Positions 1-8,849 of a DNA stretch of 64,000 nucleotides are shown one piece after another. Positions within the stretch are counted from its first letter, which is position 1, and the number at the start of each line of letters is the position of its first letter. The notes below the pieces were generated by a model. It was not told where the DNA came from. It was given only the letters and a program-made list of their open reading frames with translations, and did not search any database. The position numbers were made by a program, and so were the translations under genes. The DNA is taken from the NCBI RefSeq assembly GCF_035573695.1, contig NZ_CP121694.1, positions 3,604,001 through 3,668,000 on the forward strand, in the 5' to 3' direction. This stretch comes from Metallumcola ferriviriculae. GTDB lineage: Bacteria; Bacillota; JADQBR01.

Positions 1-868
1 CGTAGGGATAACGGCCGTAAATCTCGTTATAAAACTGCAAAGATTCGGCGGCTGCATCCAAAAAATTGCGCTTTTTATGATAAAAGTATTGTACGATTGT
101 ATCATCAACTTTCTTTTGCATCATACTAAAGTTTTCGCCATAAACGAGGGTTAGATCTCTAATCGGCAGCTTGCTGTCAAACCAAATAGTTCTCTCAGCA
201 CTCTCTGTTGCTGGGAAAAAAGGAGATATGACCTGAAGATTATTAGAAGAACGAATATGACCTTTGAAAAAAGCGCTGTCAAAAAAATAAGGGTCCCCGA
301 AATCACTGGGGTGGAATTCCATCCATTCTTTTTCCTTGATATCATAAGGTGCAATAACCGGATACCAGTTAGACAGCATTCCCACACCTAGATAATAGCC
401 GAATCTTTCCCCTTGAATAGGGACCTCGGTATTGAAATCCATAGTAATGCTGATTTTTTCACCCGGAGCTAGCCTTTCGGGCAGTTTTACCATGGCATGC
501 CCCGTATCTAGCTTGTACACAGCTGGCTTATTTTGAATTTTTATTTCGTTAACGCGTATATATGGTTCATTGTATAAAATGTTGGCGGGAAGCAGTAACT
601 TAACCACTTCCAGGCCATAATTAAGATTATTGGTATAGTCTATCGCCATCTTCGCTGTGACTCTGTTTTCTTTCGAAATAAACGCTTCTATTATATATGT
701 AGGAAAGACCTCTTCTTCAATCAAAGGGGCAATCTCATCTACCGTATTTTTCTCAACACTATCTTTCTTGCTGCTGATCTGCTCGTTGCCGGCGCTATAA
801 TTTAGATTAGCCGCGTATAAAAGTAACATTATAATTAAAATTGTAATACCCATGATTTTTCTCAACAT
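1..868 (-). CDS. M1-type (gluzincin) metallopeptidase, N-terminal part, cut by window start
   Basis: Reading the minus strand from an ATG at 868 gives an open frame of about 289 codons that runs off the window. It begins with a hydrophobic anchor or signal (ITILIIMLLLYAANL), followed by a beta-rich region. It ends at the window edge in LQFYNEIYGRYPY, the conserved stretch that lies ahead of the HExxH zinc site in M1 aminopeptidase-like proteins. The catalytic HExxH would lie outside the window, so activity cannot be judged. The frame upstream of 868 hits a stop at 884-886 and the ribosome site is weak. Family assignment is by recognition of the NE.YG.YPY motif and N-terminal fold pattern; substrate is unknown. 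Confidence 0.6.
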   Translation of the reverse strand, partial: MLRKIMGITILIIMLLLYAANLNYSAGNEQISSKKDSVEKNTVDEIAPLIEEEVFPTYIIEAFISKENRVTAKMAIDYTNNLNYGLEVVKLLLPANILYNEPYIRVNEIKIQNKPAVYKLDTGHAMVKLPERLAPGEKISITMDFNTEVPIQGERFGYYLGVGMLSNWYPVIAPYDIKEKEWMEFHPSDFGDPYFFDSAFFKGHIRSSNNLQVISPFFPATESAERTIWFDSKLPIRDLTLVYGENFSMMQKKVDDTIVQYFYHKKRNFLDAAAESLQFYNEIYGRYPY

Positions 869-1040
869 ATTCTGCCACGCACCTTAATCTAGTAGTTCTT
901 TACATTTTTTCAATTTCACCTTCACAGGAGGTTTCTATTAATGTTACATTTTATTTCGGCATATTTCCTGCTAAAAAGCAAAAAAACCGCTAAATTAATT
1001 TACCGGATTCAAGCTGCTTCTAACTGTCCCTTTACATTAG

Positions 1041-1069
1041 AAAAAAATTATAGGGAGGTTTCCCTCCCT
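1041..1069 (-). terminator. Rho-independent terminator after the 1073-2017 gene
   Basis: On the minus strand a GGGAGG/CCTCCC hairpin with an AAA loop (1052-1069) is followed by TATAATTTTTTT. It lies just past the stop codon of the membrane protein gene. Confidence 0.7.
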
Positions 1070-1072
1070 TGG

Positions 1073-2017
1073 TCAATTTGCTAAACCACTATTTCTTTGC
1101 TGATAGATATTTTCTAAGTTCCCAACCGCATGAAACAGACGGTCAGCATCACCACGCAGCGAAATACCCTCCAATGGCTCAACACATTCATAAGCTCTGG
1201 ATGTAAAGCGCATCATATCCTCCAAATCCTGCTTTAGCTTCGCCACCGTCTCGTTGGTTTGCCGTATGGCTAGTAAATAACTATTGCATATATCCCTGCC
1301 AATCCCGTAATGTTCTCGATCTTCCGTCAATACTGTCATCAAACCCCTCATGGGTGCAAAATCAGACCTATTATATTGCTTTAGCTGATTTGCCATTTCT
1401 TCATTTTTGCCCATTTCTAACAATCGCGTAAGGGCCTGGCAGCAATCAGCAATGGTTTCTTCCGACTCTGATACATTGACGTATTTTGCTTCCCAATTAT
1501 TGATATCCGTTGTGATAGACTGAAGTTTTTTATTTATATCCTGAATGCTGTCATTGATTTCAGACAAACCTTGGTCGGCTTTGCCGGCACTATTCATCAA
1601 ATTTAACACTGCACTTTTAAAATAAGCCGTTCGCTCCTGCATCAGTCTAAAAGTATTATCTAAATAATTTAACAGAACGCCTACCTGTTCTCCTGCGAGG
1701 GCTACTTCATCCTGCCCATTGATAACATCGTCTTTGTCTAAATTCAGTTCGCCTCCGACACAGGCATCCAAGTAGTTGAGCAGCGACTGAATTCTTCTTC
1801 CCAATACCTTGGTATAAAAAAACCTAAACATCAGAGCAAAAACTAACCCCTGAATTATGAGGCCTGGCATTATCTCCCGAAAGTAAATCTGTTCCGCTTC
1901 GGCACTTAAAGGAATAATCCGCATTTTAAAGTAAATTGCCCAGAGAATTATAAAAAAGGTAATGCTTCCTACTGAAAGTAAGAATATTTTATTTACCAAA
2001 GGCCTATTTTTTTTCAT
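1073..2017 (-). CDS. Two-TM membrane protein with coiled-coil cytoplasmic part, function unknown
   Basis: A 314-residue protein. Two hydrophobic helices (about residues 10-30 and 50-68) are followed by a long, charged, helical region that resembles a HAMP linker plus coiled coil (residues 70-180) and a helical C-terminus. No kinase, GGDEF or chemoreceptor signalling motif is visible. A GGAGGG site sits about 7 bases before the ATG. It is the last gene before a terminator and lies downstream of the Tad pilus genes on the same strand, with a hairpin between, so it may be co-transcribed with them. It could be a pilus-associated or sensory membrane protein; no family was recognised. Confidence 0.6.
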   Translation of the reverse strand: MKKNRPLVNKIFLLSVGSITFFIILWAIYFKMRIIPLSAEAEQIYFREIMPGLIIQGLVFALMFRFFYTKVLGRRIQSLLNYLDACVGGELNLDKDDVINGQDEVALAGEQVGVLLNYLDNTFRLMQERTAYFKSAVLNLMNSAGKADQGLSEINDSIQDINKKLQSITTDINNWEAKYVNVSESEETIADCCQALTRLLEMGKNEEMANQLKQYNRSDFAPMRGLMTVLTEDREHYGIGRDICNSYLLAIRQTNETVAKLKQDLEDMMRFTSRAYECVEPLEGISLRGDADRLFHAVGNLENIYQQRNSGLAN

Positions 2018-2041
2018 ATCAAACCCTCCGCATTACAGGTT

Positions 2042-2064
2042 ACCCCTATCTGCCCTGTAGGGGT
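2042..2064 (-). terminator. Hairpin between DUF192 gene and downstream membrane gene
   Basis: Perfect 7-bp arms ACCCCTA/TAGGGGT (2042-2048 and 2058-2064) start at the stop codon of the DUF192 gene. There is no U-run after it, so it is more likely an mRNA-stabilising or partial terminator hairpin than a strong stop. Confidence 0.4.
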
Positions 2065-2420
2065 TAGGTTAAACTAATTCTGTCTCCGGTGGAGATGGAT
2101 GTGTTATCTATTGTTCCCTGAGGAAGCTCAACTGCCATCACAGAACTAAGTCCGCCTGAAACAATCCTCCCGGGCTTTACTCCGTAATACATTTTGCTGA
2201 TCCTGCCCTGTTTATCGACAAAGATTACGTCAATAGGGAATTTCATGCCAAACGTATGAATGGTGGAACATGACTTGATAATCAATGCACTCCCTGGGGA
2301 AAACTGCTTCATCCCCAGCAGCCCCTTTAAACGGCTGAAAAAGCGCTCTGCCAAAGCAGTCTGGGAGGATATTGTCACCCCTCTGAACGGGACTGTAATT
2401 GCCACAGGATGAAAAATCAT
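2064..2420 (-). CDS. DUF192 family protein at the end of the Tad operon
   Basis: A 118-residue protein matching the DUF192 pattern: an ER...RLKGLLG start region, a central IIKSCSTIHTFGMKFPIDVIFVD core and a C-terminal AVELPQG segment. The family is a small beta-barrel of unknown biochemical role; many members carry a signal peptide, which this one lacks. Its ATG overlaps the TGA of tadC (ATGA), which is strong evidence of translational coupling. DUF192 proteins are often found next to Tad/type II secretion clusters in Firmicutes and Actinobacteria, so a role in pilus assembly is plausible but unproven. Confidence 0.85.
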   Translation of the reverse strand: MIFHPVAITVPFRGVTISSQTALAERFFSRLKGLLGMKQFSPGSALIIKSCSTIHTFGMKFPIDVIFVDKQGRISKMYYGVKPGRIVSGGLSSVMAVELPQGTIDNTSISTGDRISLT

Positions 2421-3313
2421 TGGCTCATCACCCTTATTATTTGGATTAGTGCCGGTCCTAATAACACAACGAACATGGTCGGGAAAATGAACAATACCAG
2501 CGGCAGCAACATCTTTACCGGTGCTTTCATAGCCTTCTCCTCAACCTTCTGGCGATGTTTAGTACGCACCTGCATACTCTGCGACCGCAATACTTGCGCC
2601 AATCCCACTCCCAACTGTTCTGCCTGTATGACGGCGGAAACGAAATTAGCCACGCTCTCCGTACCAACCCGACTGGCCACATTGCGCCAGGCTTTTTTCC
2701 TTGACTGTCCCATTTGGAGTTCCCGCAGCAAATAGGCAAACTCTTTAGCTAATACTCCCCTCCCTTTTTCTACTACCTTTGCCAATGCGGCGTCAAGGCC
2801 TAAACCGGCTTCCACACTGATGGTAAGTAAATCCAAGCAATCCGGAAGCTCTTTATCGCATTTTTGTTTTCGCAGAACTATGCGCTGCCCGATTACTAGT
2901 TCCGGCACCAAATATCCTATCGTTCCCGCTGGTACTATTGCCTTTATTACAGTGAAAACATTAAAGCCACCGTCTCCCAAAACCAGCAATAATAATACAA
3001 TCCCTGCAGCAACGGTACTTCCCAGCAATTTTGCCGCAGCCAAATCACTGGGGACAGCAGTCAAAAAACCCGCCTGCCACAAGCGCTTCTGCCATGCTTC
3101 TTTTTTTTCTTTTGGAAGCATAAAGGATACTTTCTTTACCAATCGTTGCCGCAAAGGATGCAAAATCCTTTGTGTGAACGGCTCATGCAGCTTTGTATCT
3201 CCTGGAGCGCTAGTATTTAAACGCTGTTCTATGGAATTTACCGCCGGACTTGCCAAACTCAACCCAATAAATAACACTGCAAAAGAAACTAGTAATGCCG
3301 GTATCAATCCCAT
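2417..3313 (-). CDS. tadC: TadC-like inner-membrane platform protein of the Tad pilus
   Basis: A 298-residue type II secretion F-domain protein. There is an N-terminal membrane segment, a pair of helices around residues 90-135, the F-domain (LPDCLDLLTISVEAGLGLDAAL; the usual DALD..A..V.AGL signature) at about 155-270, and a final hydrophobic segment. TadB and TadC together form the membrane platform on which the TadA ATPase acts to polymerise Flp pilin. A clean AAGGAGG precedes the ATG. It is 9 bases downstream of tadB, in the order A-B-C typical of tad loci. The gene is full length. Confidence 0.9.
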   Translation of the reverse strand: MGLIPALLVSFAVLFIGLSLASPAVNSIEQRLNTSAPGDTKLHEPFTQRILHPLRQRLVKKVSFMLPKEKKEAWQKRLWQAGFLTAVPSDLAAAKLLGSTVAAGIVLLLLVLGDGGFNVFTVIKAIVPAGTIGYLVPELVIGQRIVLRKQKCDKELPDCLDLLTISVEAGLGLDAALAKVVEKGRGVLAKEFAYLLRELQMGQSRKKAWRNVASRVGTESVANFVSAVIQAEQLGVGLAQVLRSQSMQVRTKHRQKVEEKAMKAPVKMLLPLVLFIFPTMFVVLLGPALIQIIRVMSQ

Positions 3314-3322
3314 TCGCCTCCT

Positions 3323-4246
3323 TCATATACCCAAAGAAACTATTTTTCTAATCATTAACGCCCCCATTATTTGCGAAATAACACCGTAAATAATGAGTAT
3401 CGGTCCCACTGGATCAGTAATTAAAACTTTAATATATTCCGGATTAATTAACATTAATATAAACGCTAATACCAGTGGCAGCGAACCAATAATCATCCCG
3501 GAAATTCGACCCTGCGCCGTTAAAGTTTTAATTTCTCCTTTAATACGAACCCGCTCAGTAATAGTTTCAGAAATTTTGTCAAGTACTTCAGCAAGATTAC
3601 CGCCGACCTGCCTTTGAATCAGTACCGCAGTAACCATCATTTCCAAATCCTCACTGGCAACCCTTTGTAAAACACCGCTTAGCGCACGCTCAGTGGGCAT
3701 ACCCAATTGAATTTCTTTTAATATCCCAGAAAATTCCCCACCCAACGGCATCGGTGCCTCTTTAGCAATCAGATCCATCGCCTGAAAAAAACTAAAACCC
3801 GCCCGCATTGAATTGGCCATTAACACCATTGCCTCTCCTAACTGACCGTCAAATTTACGTATTCTTTTGCCGCGTACGCTCGCTAACCATAACGAAGGTA
3901 AAAACATCAATACAATGGTTAATGCCAAAGCTTCTATGAAAAGGCCGGCTACTATCAAGTAACCTAACAGCAAAAAAACTGCTCCGCCAATTAACAAAGC
4001 TTCTTCAAGCCGTAAGGGTACCCCGGCCTGGAGAAGATAGTTAACCAAGCGCTGGCCCATGCTTAATTTTTTTGCTAATTCAAGCAGGCTATTCTTCTCA
4101 GTTTTTTGCGCCCCCGGATATTCACTGTTAAACCCTGTCTCCTGCAGTAGGCGGTCCAAACGCTTCCTTTCTTCAAAAACGGTAAATAAACCCAAGAGTA
4201 CCACTAAAGTCCAGGCAAATATCAAGCCGCTAATTATTACAGTCAT
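3323..4246 (-). CDS. tadB: TadB-like inner-membrane platform protein of the Tad pilus
   Basis: About 307 residues from the ATG at 4246. An alternative GTG at 4255 overlaps the tadA stop, but the AGGTGA site that spans the tadA stop codon favours the ATG. An N-terminal TM is followed by a central double TM (about 85-130) and an F-domain with GEAMVLMANSMRAGFSFFQAM and the RVASEDLEMMV segment, then two C-terminal TMs. It is the partner of tadC in the pilus platform. Tight spacing on both sides marks it as an internal operon gene. Confidence 0.9.
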   Translation of the reverse strand: MTVIISGLIFAWTLVVLLGLFTVFEERKRLDRLLQETGFNSEYPGAQKTEKNSLLELAKKLSMGQRLVNYLLQAGVPLRLEEALLIGGAVFLLLGYLIVAGLFIEALALTIVLMFLPSLWLASVRGKRIRKFDGQLGEAMVLMANSMRAGFSFFQAMDLIAKEAPMPLGGEFSGILKEIQLGMPTERALSGVLQRVASEDLEMMVTAVLIQRQVGGNLAEVLDKISETITERVRIKGEIKTLTAQGRISGMIIGSLPLVLAFILMLINPEYIKVLITDPVGPILIIYGVISQIMGALMIRKIVSLGI

Positions 4247-4251
4247 TTTAA

Positions 4252-5559
4252 TCACCTAGTCATGTTAAAAAATAAATTTTGCGGTAATTCTATATTTTCT
4301 GCCGCCATCCGGCTAATAAATTTCGGCCGTATCCCCGTGGGTCTGAACCCGCCCTGAAAGCCTTCCTGATTATAGCGAAATATATCCTGCAGCACGATTA
4401 TATCCCCCTCCATGCCCAAGACTTCCGTAATGTAAGTAATACGCCGCTTTCCATCACTCATCCTGGACTGCTGTATAATTACATCAATTGCAGAAGCAAT
4501 TTGTTCCCTAATGGCACGCACGGGCAAATCCATCCCGGCCATTAATACCATAGTTTCTAGTCTGGATAAGAGGTCCCTGGGGGAATTTGCATGACCCGTG
4601 GTCAAGGACCCGTCATGACCCGTATTCATCGCTTGAAGCATATCCAACGCCTCACCACTTCGTACTTCACCCACAACAATTCTATCCGGCCTCATCCTCA
4701 ACGCATTACGTACCAACTCCCTAATGGTCACTTCCCCCCGCCCTTCAATATTTGATGGCCTTGTTTCTAAAGGCACTACATGTTCCTGCATTAACTGCAG
4801 TTCGGCCGCATCTTCAATGGTAACGATGCGTTCATTTCCCGGGATAAAGGAGGATAGTACGTTTAACGTAGTAGTTTTACCTGACCCTGTGCCGCCTGAA
4901 ATGATGATATTTAAACGTGCCTTGACACAGGCCTCTACAAGTGTGGCCATTTCCTCAGAGAGTGTCCCTAATTCCACTAAGTTATTAATCTCCAATGGCT
5001 TCTTCGAGAACTTTCTTATCGTCAGGATAGGGCCTTTTAGGGAAAGCGGCGGAATAATTGCATTAACCCGCGAACCATCCTTTAACCGGGCATCTACCAT
5101 GGGCATACTTTCGTCGATTCGCCGACCTAAGGGGGCCACGATTCTTTCAATCAAACTAGTAAGCTGCTCACTATTTTCAAACTTCACTTCAGTTTTTTCT
5201 AGACGGCCACTACATTCGACAAACACCTGGTCAATTCCATTAACCATAATTTCAGACACTTTTTCATCGTGGAGCAGTTCCTGGATTGGGCCATAGCCAA
5301 CTGCACCGTTGATAATCTCTCTAATCAACTGCTCTTGCGCTGCCTGGGACAAGCCACTCTCTTCCTTGAGTACTTTCTCCGCTATTTCTCTTATTTGGTG
5401 TTCCAATTCCCCCTCGTTGGAGCCCCACGCCGCCGTTTCCGATTTTCCCAGTTCGCCAATCACCATTTCATGCACTTTTCTTTTCAGCCCATCCTTTTCC
5501 ACCGTTACCGATTGAAAGGTGCGGTTTTGACTTTTTTCCAAACGTTCTAATAATGTCAT
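4252..5559 (-). CDS. tadA: TadA/CpaF type secretion ATPase driving Flp pilus assembly
   Basis: A 435-residue CpaF-family ATPase. The N-terminal domain carries VGYGPIQELLHDEKVSEIMVNG, typical of the family. The Walker A is SGGTGSGKTTTLNVL (near residue 220). There is an Asp box with TIEDAAELQL, and a Walker B region RPDRIVVGEVRSGEALDMLQAMNTGHDGSLTTGHAN containing the His box. It hydrolyses ATP on the cytoplasmic face to extend (and possibly retract) the pilus. GGAGGGTG precedes the ATG. The upstream gene ends 12 bases away. All catalytic motifs are intact. Confidence 0.95.
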   Translation of the reverse strand: MTLLERLEKSQNRTFQSVTVEKDGLKRKVHEMVIGELGKSETAAWGSNEGELEHQIREIAEKVLKEESGLSQAAQEQLIREIINGAVGYGPIQELLHDEKVSEIMVNGIDQVFVECSGRLEKTEVKFENSEQLTSLIERIVAPLGRRIDESMPMVDARLKDGSRVNAIIPPLSLKGPILTIRKFSKKPLEINNLVELGTLSEEMATLVEACVKARLNIIISGGTGSGKTTTLNVLSSFIPGNERIVTIEDAAELQLMQEHVVPLETRPSNIEGRGEVTIRELVRNALRMRPDRIVVGEVRSGEALDMLQAMNTGHDGSLTTGHANSPRDLLSRLETMVLMAGMDLPVRAIREQIASAIDVIIQQSRMSDGKRRITYITEVLGMEGDIIVLQDIFRYNQEGFQGGFRPTGIRPKFISRMAAENIELPQNLFFNMTR

Positions 5560-5570
5560 GCTACACCCTC

Positions 5571-6761
5571 CTAAAAGCTAAATATCTTTTTAAACAAACC
5601 CGGTCCCTCTGCAACCGCAGCTGCACTTCCGCCGACAATACCACTAAGCTTTTTGAAGGAATCATTCATCCCCTCAGGGGCTCGGCCCAATAACGGCGGC
5701 ATGCCCTTATTCACCGCATTTAAGATTTCCTTCTCACCCCACGGAATAGATACCCCTAAACCCGTCTTCAGGTTTTGTTCTATTACCGATGATTTCAACC
5801 CGCCACTAATTCCAGCAAAATTTTCTAACAAATGTACCTTATTTAAAAAACCCAGACTATCGAAAACCGAGCGGGCCGATATAGCAGATTTTAAGGCTGG
5901 AATATCGGGGGTAACCACCTGGAAAATTAAATCTGCCTTATCAATAGCCATCAGGTTTAGCTCATTAAATCCGGTAGCCATATCTAAAATAATAAAATCA
6001 AAGCGGTCCTTTATAACATTGATAATGTTTTCGATAAAACCGCGATTGATTTTCTCACTGCTGCCTACATTACCGACACTGGGCAGCACCTGCACCCCGG
6101 ACAAATGGGGCAACAGATAACTTTGTAGGACCTCCCAATCCATTCTGTCTTCCTCCAGAAGCTGTTCTAAAGTACGCTTGGGGCTTAACCCCAACATAAT
6201 CGCTACATCGCCAAACTGGGTATCCAAATCCAATATGGCTACCTTAGCCGTTTTGGCTAAGACTACGCCAAGATTAACTGCTATAAAGCTTTTTCCTGAA
6301 CCGCCCTTACCGGAAAAAATGCTGATTACCTTTCCCCGACGCATTTTGGATAGGGATTGTCCTTCTGTGCCCGCCCCCGCACGACGCTTAGTTAATTGGT
6401 TGACCTGGCGAATGGTGTTGGCCAATTCATCGCCGCTAAAAGGTTTAGTGAGATATTCACGTGCACCGGCCATCATAGCTTTTTTTAAGTATTCTTGTTC
6501 CCCCTGAATGGATATCATGATAATGGCCACATTGGGATAACGTGATGTGATTTCTTCAGTAGCTTTAATGCCATCCAAACCCGGCATATTGATGTCCATC
6601 AAGACGACATCCGGGCTGCTGCTTTCCACAATTTCTATGGCCTCATTACCGTTAGCTGCTTCCCCAATTACCGCAACGTCTTTTTCAAAATATAATAAAC
6701 GCGATATATCTTGTCTTGTTTGAGCAATGTCATCAACTATTACTACCGTTATTTGCTCCAT
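5571..6761 (-). CDS. cpaE: Response-regulator receiver fused to MinD/ParA ATPase (CpaE/TadZ)
   Basis: I take the ATG at 6761 because GGAGGGGGGGG lies just ahead of it; a TTG at 6782 is possible. Residues 1-125 are a receiver domain with DD10-11, phospho-acceptor D56 (VVLMDINMPG) and the conserved Lys in YLTKPFSG. From about residue 148 there is a MinD-like ATPase with deviant Walker A SGKGGSGKSF, an LDLDTQFGD switch and a DFIILDMATG segment. CpaE/TadZ proteins act as polar localisation factors for Tad pili; in many homologues the receiver is degenerate, but here both halves look catalytically complete. The start overlaps the end of cpaB by 29 bases. Confidence 0.92.
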   Translation of the reverse strand: MEQITVVIVDDIAQTRQDISRLLYFEKDVAVIGEAANGNEAIEIVESSSPDVVLMDINMPGLDGIKATEEITSRYPNVAIIMISIQGEQEYLKKAMMAGAREYLTKPFSGDELANTIRQVNQLTKRRAGAGTEGQSLSKMRRGKVISIFSGKGGSGKSFIAVNLGVVLAKTAKVAILDLDTQFGDVAIMLGLSPKRTLEQLLEEDRMDWEVLQSYLLPHLSGVQVLPSVGNVGSSEKINRGFIENIINVIKDRFDFIILDMATGFNELNLMAIDKADLIFQVVTPDIPALKSAISARSVFDSLGFLNKVHLLENFAGISGGLKSSVIEQNLKTGLGVSIPWGEKEILNAVNKGMPPLLGRAPEGMNDSFKKLSGIVGGSAAAVAEGPGLFKKIFSF

Positions 6762-7485
6762 TGCTAGGTCCCCCCCCTCCAAAGAAAGTATTGCTACCCA
6801 GTGGTTTAAACTTAAGCATTTGGTTATCCTCAGGGTGCCTAAGCACGAGATGCATTCTGCCCAACTGTGATGCCAATATAACGGCCTGGGATTGTTTGGA
6901 CTCTACTTCGATGCTCACATTAGCCATCTTCACCACATCTTCACCGCGATTAAGTAGTTGGTTTACTGCCAAAAGACGCACATTCTCCACTACCAACACC
7001 GCCTTAATCCCCCCTCCATTAGACTGCTGCATATTTTGTTGAGGCTCTATGGTAGCATAGACGTCCACTCTGTCTCCTGGTTTTATCAGCCCTGACAACC
7101 CCTGCACATCATCTATAGCTATACTTACTGCTCTTTTTCCCGGTGTTATTTTAAAGCTAAGCCCTGCCACCGCCTGATCTGGAAATAAAAGTTTCTGAGC
7201 CACTATTTGTTCTCCGGGGTAAATCGGCACCTTGGCTACAGCATCTTTCAAACCCGTAAGTTGTTTTACTGCACCAGGCAAAAGCTGGTTATTCGTAATC
7301 TCTCTGACAGTTACATCCGCCGGCGTTATCCTCTGAAGCGATGATATTTCCTTTACCACCACCAATGTCTTGGTCGTCTCAGCCTTACTGTCGGTTTTCG
7401 CCTCTAAACCATCGAAAAAAAAGTATGTCGCAACACCTGCCGCCACTGCAAATATTATAGAAAGAATCACTAGTTTCTTACGCAT
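6733..7485 (-). CDS. cpaB: CpaB/RcpC-like pilus assembly protein with SAF domain
   Basis: A 250-residue protein. It has an N-terminal membrane anchor (LVILSIIFAVAAGVATYFFF), then an SAF domain (VVVKEISSLQRITPADVTVREI...) at about 40-105, and the RcpC/CpaB domain (KRAVSIAIDDVQGLSGLIKPGDRVDVYAT). The C-terminus is Gly/Asn/Ser rich. In Gram-negatives RcpC/CpaB works with the outer-membrane secretin; no secretin gene is present here, as expected for a single-membrane cell, where the protein probably links the platform to the wall. Its ATG overlaps the tadG-like stop by one base (TAATG). Confidence 0.9.
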   Translation of the reverse strand: MRKKLVILSIIFAVAAGVATYFFFDGLEAKTDSKAETTKTLVVVKEISSLQRITPADVTVREITNNQLLPGAVKQLTGLKDAVAKVPIYPGEQIVAQKLLFPDQAVAGLSFKITPGKRAVSIAIDDVQGLSGLIKPGDRVDVYATIEPQQNMQQSNGGGIKAVLVVENVRLLAVNQLLNRGEDVVKMANVSIEVESKQSQAVILASQLGRMHLVLRHPEDNQMLKFKPLGSNTFFGGGGPSNGANNGSNS

Positions 7486-8441
7486 TATTGGTTATCCCCT
7501 TTCACAAGCCTTACGGTCTTAAGGCCAAAGTCAGGTACATCTACCCCTGTAGTCCCGGCCGCAAAGGATTTTACAAAATAGCCAATTATTTGATTATTTA
7601 CACCCGTTCCCGAAACCTCTGAAATAAAAAAAGATGCAAACCCAACAACTTCAACCTGTTTAATCTGCCCCGAAAGGATTTCTACTTCTTTATAGACCGG
7701 AACTAAAAGTATTCTAGGACAACCCGGTTTAAAACTACTATATGTACACGCCGGGTCATGGTCACATTGCTGGAGCAAGAAATCAACCCCTCGCCGGGTT
7801 GCTCCGGATATGTTTCCTGTTTCCGTAGCTACTACATCACCCACGGCCAATAATTGCCTAAACCCATACTTGAGATTCTCTTCATACTTTGATGCCCCGC
7901 CACCCCCTAGTGATAGAGCGCCAAAATTTCCTGCACCTAAATAAGTCTCAAAAGAAAAGCCGTTTGGCGACTGCTTCAGTATATAAGGGTCATCATAATC
8001 AAAATTATGCTGCTCAATGGCTAAAGGCGCAGCCCCGATAACAGAGGAAACAGCGCCGATTTCAGCGACAGAAACTCCGGATACAGTGCCACTACTGAAT
8101 CCCAGCAACGGTGCAAAAAAGAAATGAAGGTCTTTTTCTCCCCATAGTTTTAGACCAGCTTTTGTCGGTCTATTATTGATACTGTAGCTATCCAACCCAG
8201 GAACATTATTTAAAAGATATTCTTGCGCAACAGCGAAAGCGTTAGCAGGCTGGTCGTACAGTTCCATCGTACCTGCCAATGCCCCGGCATCAAGGCCTTG
8301 CTGCAGCTTTTCCTTCGCCACCATAGTCAGTGCAACATCCACAACTATGGCTCCTGCTGCCATGAACAAAAGCATCAAAAGAGCCACAAATACCACGGCC
8401 TGTCCTTTATCATTTTTTAGGTGCTTAATCAATTCAATCAT
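7485..8441 (-). CDS. TadG-like pilus-associated protein
   Basis: About 318 residues from the ATG at 8441, chosen because GAGGTGG lies directly ahead; a longer frame to 8510 would overlap tadE without a ribosome site. The N-terminus has the GQAVVFVALLMLLFMAAGAIVVD segment, the same class of charged-then-hydrophobic leader (K-G-Q-A) as in tadE and flp, which suggests processing by the prepilin peptidase. The rest is extracellular, with DAGALAG typical of the Flp/TadG 'putative Flp pilus-assembly' region. Cysteines in the central part (QQCDHDPACTY) may form disulfides. It lacks a visible von Willebrand MIDAS motif found in long TadG. Confidence 0.75.
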   Translation of the reverse strand: MIELIKHLKNDKGQAVVFVALLMLLFMAAGAIVVDVALTMVAKEKLQQGLDAGALAGTMELYDQPANAFAVAQEYLLNNVPGLDSYSINNRPTKAGLKLWGEKDLHFFFAPLLGFSSGTVSGVSVAEIGAVSSVIGAAPLAIEQHNFDYDDPYILKQSPNGFSFETYLGAGNFGALSLGGGGASKYEENLKYGFRQLLAVGDVVATETGNISGATRRGVDFLLQQCDHDPACTYSSFKPGCPRILLVPVYKEVEILSGQIKQVEVVGFASFFISEVSGTGVNNQIIGYFVKSFAAGTTGVDVPDFGLKTVRLVKGDNQ

Positions 8442-8451
8442 CCTAACCACC

Positions 8452-8847
8452 TCATTCGATACGCATCGTTGTCTCAGCTTGAACAATAAATGGATTGGGT
8501 AAGAATCCATTCAATACTGGAGCATAAATGCTTAGGGGATAATCTATTTGTACCGTTACACTTCTCCCCGGCTGCCGTTCCACCTCACTGGGAAGGACAT
8601 GTACAGCCGCAGTTTCCGCCCCCAAAGAGAACAGCTCTCCCTTTACCTTAGTAACTATTTCCAGGTCATCAGCCCTCAGGGAAGCAATTCTTGCGCCCTC
8701 CCGAGCAGCTTGACCCACAATTAAATAAGTATGGATTACTCGCCCAGCTTCCAATACGCCTAAAGATAATATTATTAACAACGGCAGCGCCAATGCTATT
8801 TCCACCAATGCTTGTCCTTTATTGCATCGAATACTCTTTAGAAACAT
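8452..8847 (-). CDS. tadE: TadE-like minor pseudopilin
   Basis: 131 residues from the ATG at 8847 (GGGGG six bases ahead; TTG at 8853 is the alternative). It begins with a TadE-family leader NKGQALVEIALALPLLIILSLGVLE, with the diagnostic Glu after the A-L-V, followed by a GR.I..Y...GQAAREGAR stretch seen in this family. TadE pseudopilins are cleaved by the prepilin peptidase and help start or cap the pilus. It overlaps the prepilin peptidase gene stop by a few bases and is followed at once by the tadG-like gene. Confidence 0.88.
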   Translation of the reverse strand: MFLKSIRCNKGQALVEIALALPLLIILSLGVLEAGRVIHTYLIVGQAAREGARIASLRADDLEIVTKVKGELFSLGAETAAVHVLPSEVERQPGRSVTVQIDYPLSIYAPVLNGFLPNPFIVQAETTMRIE

Positions 8848-8849
8848 CT

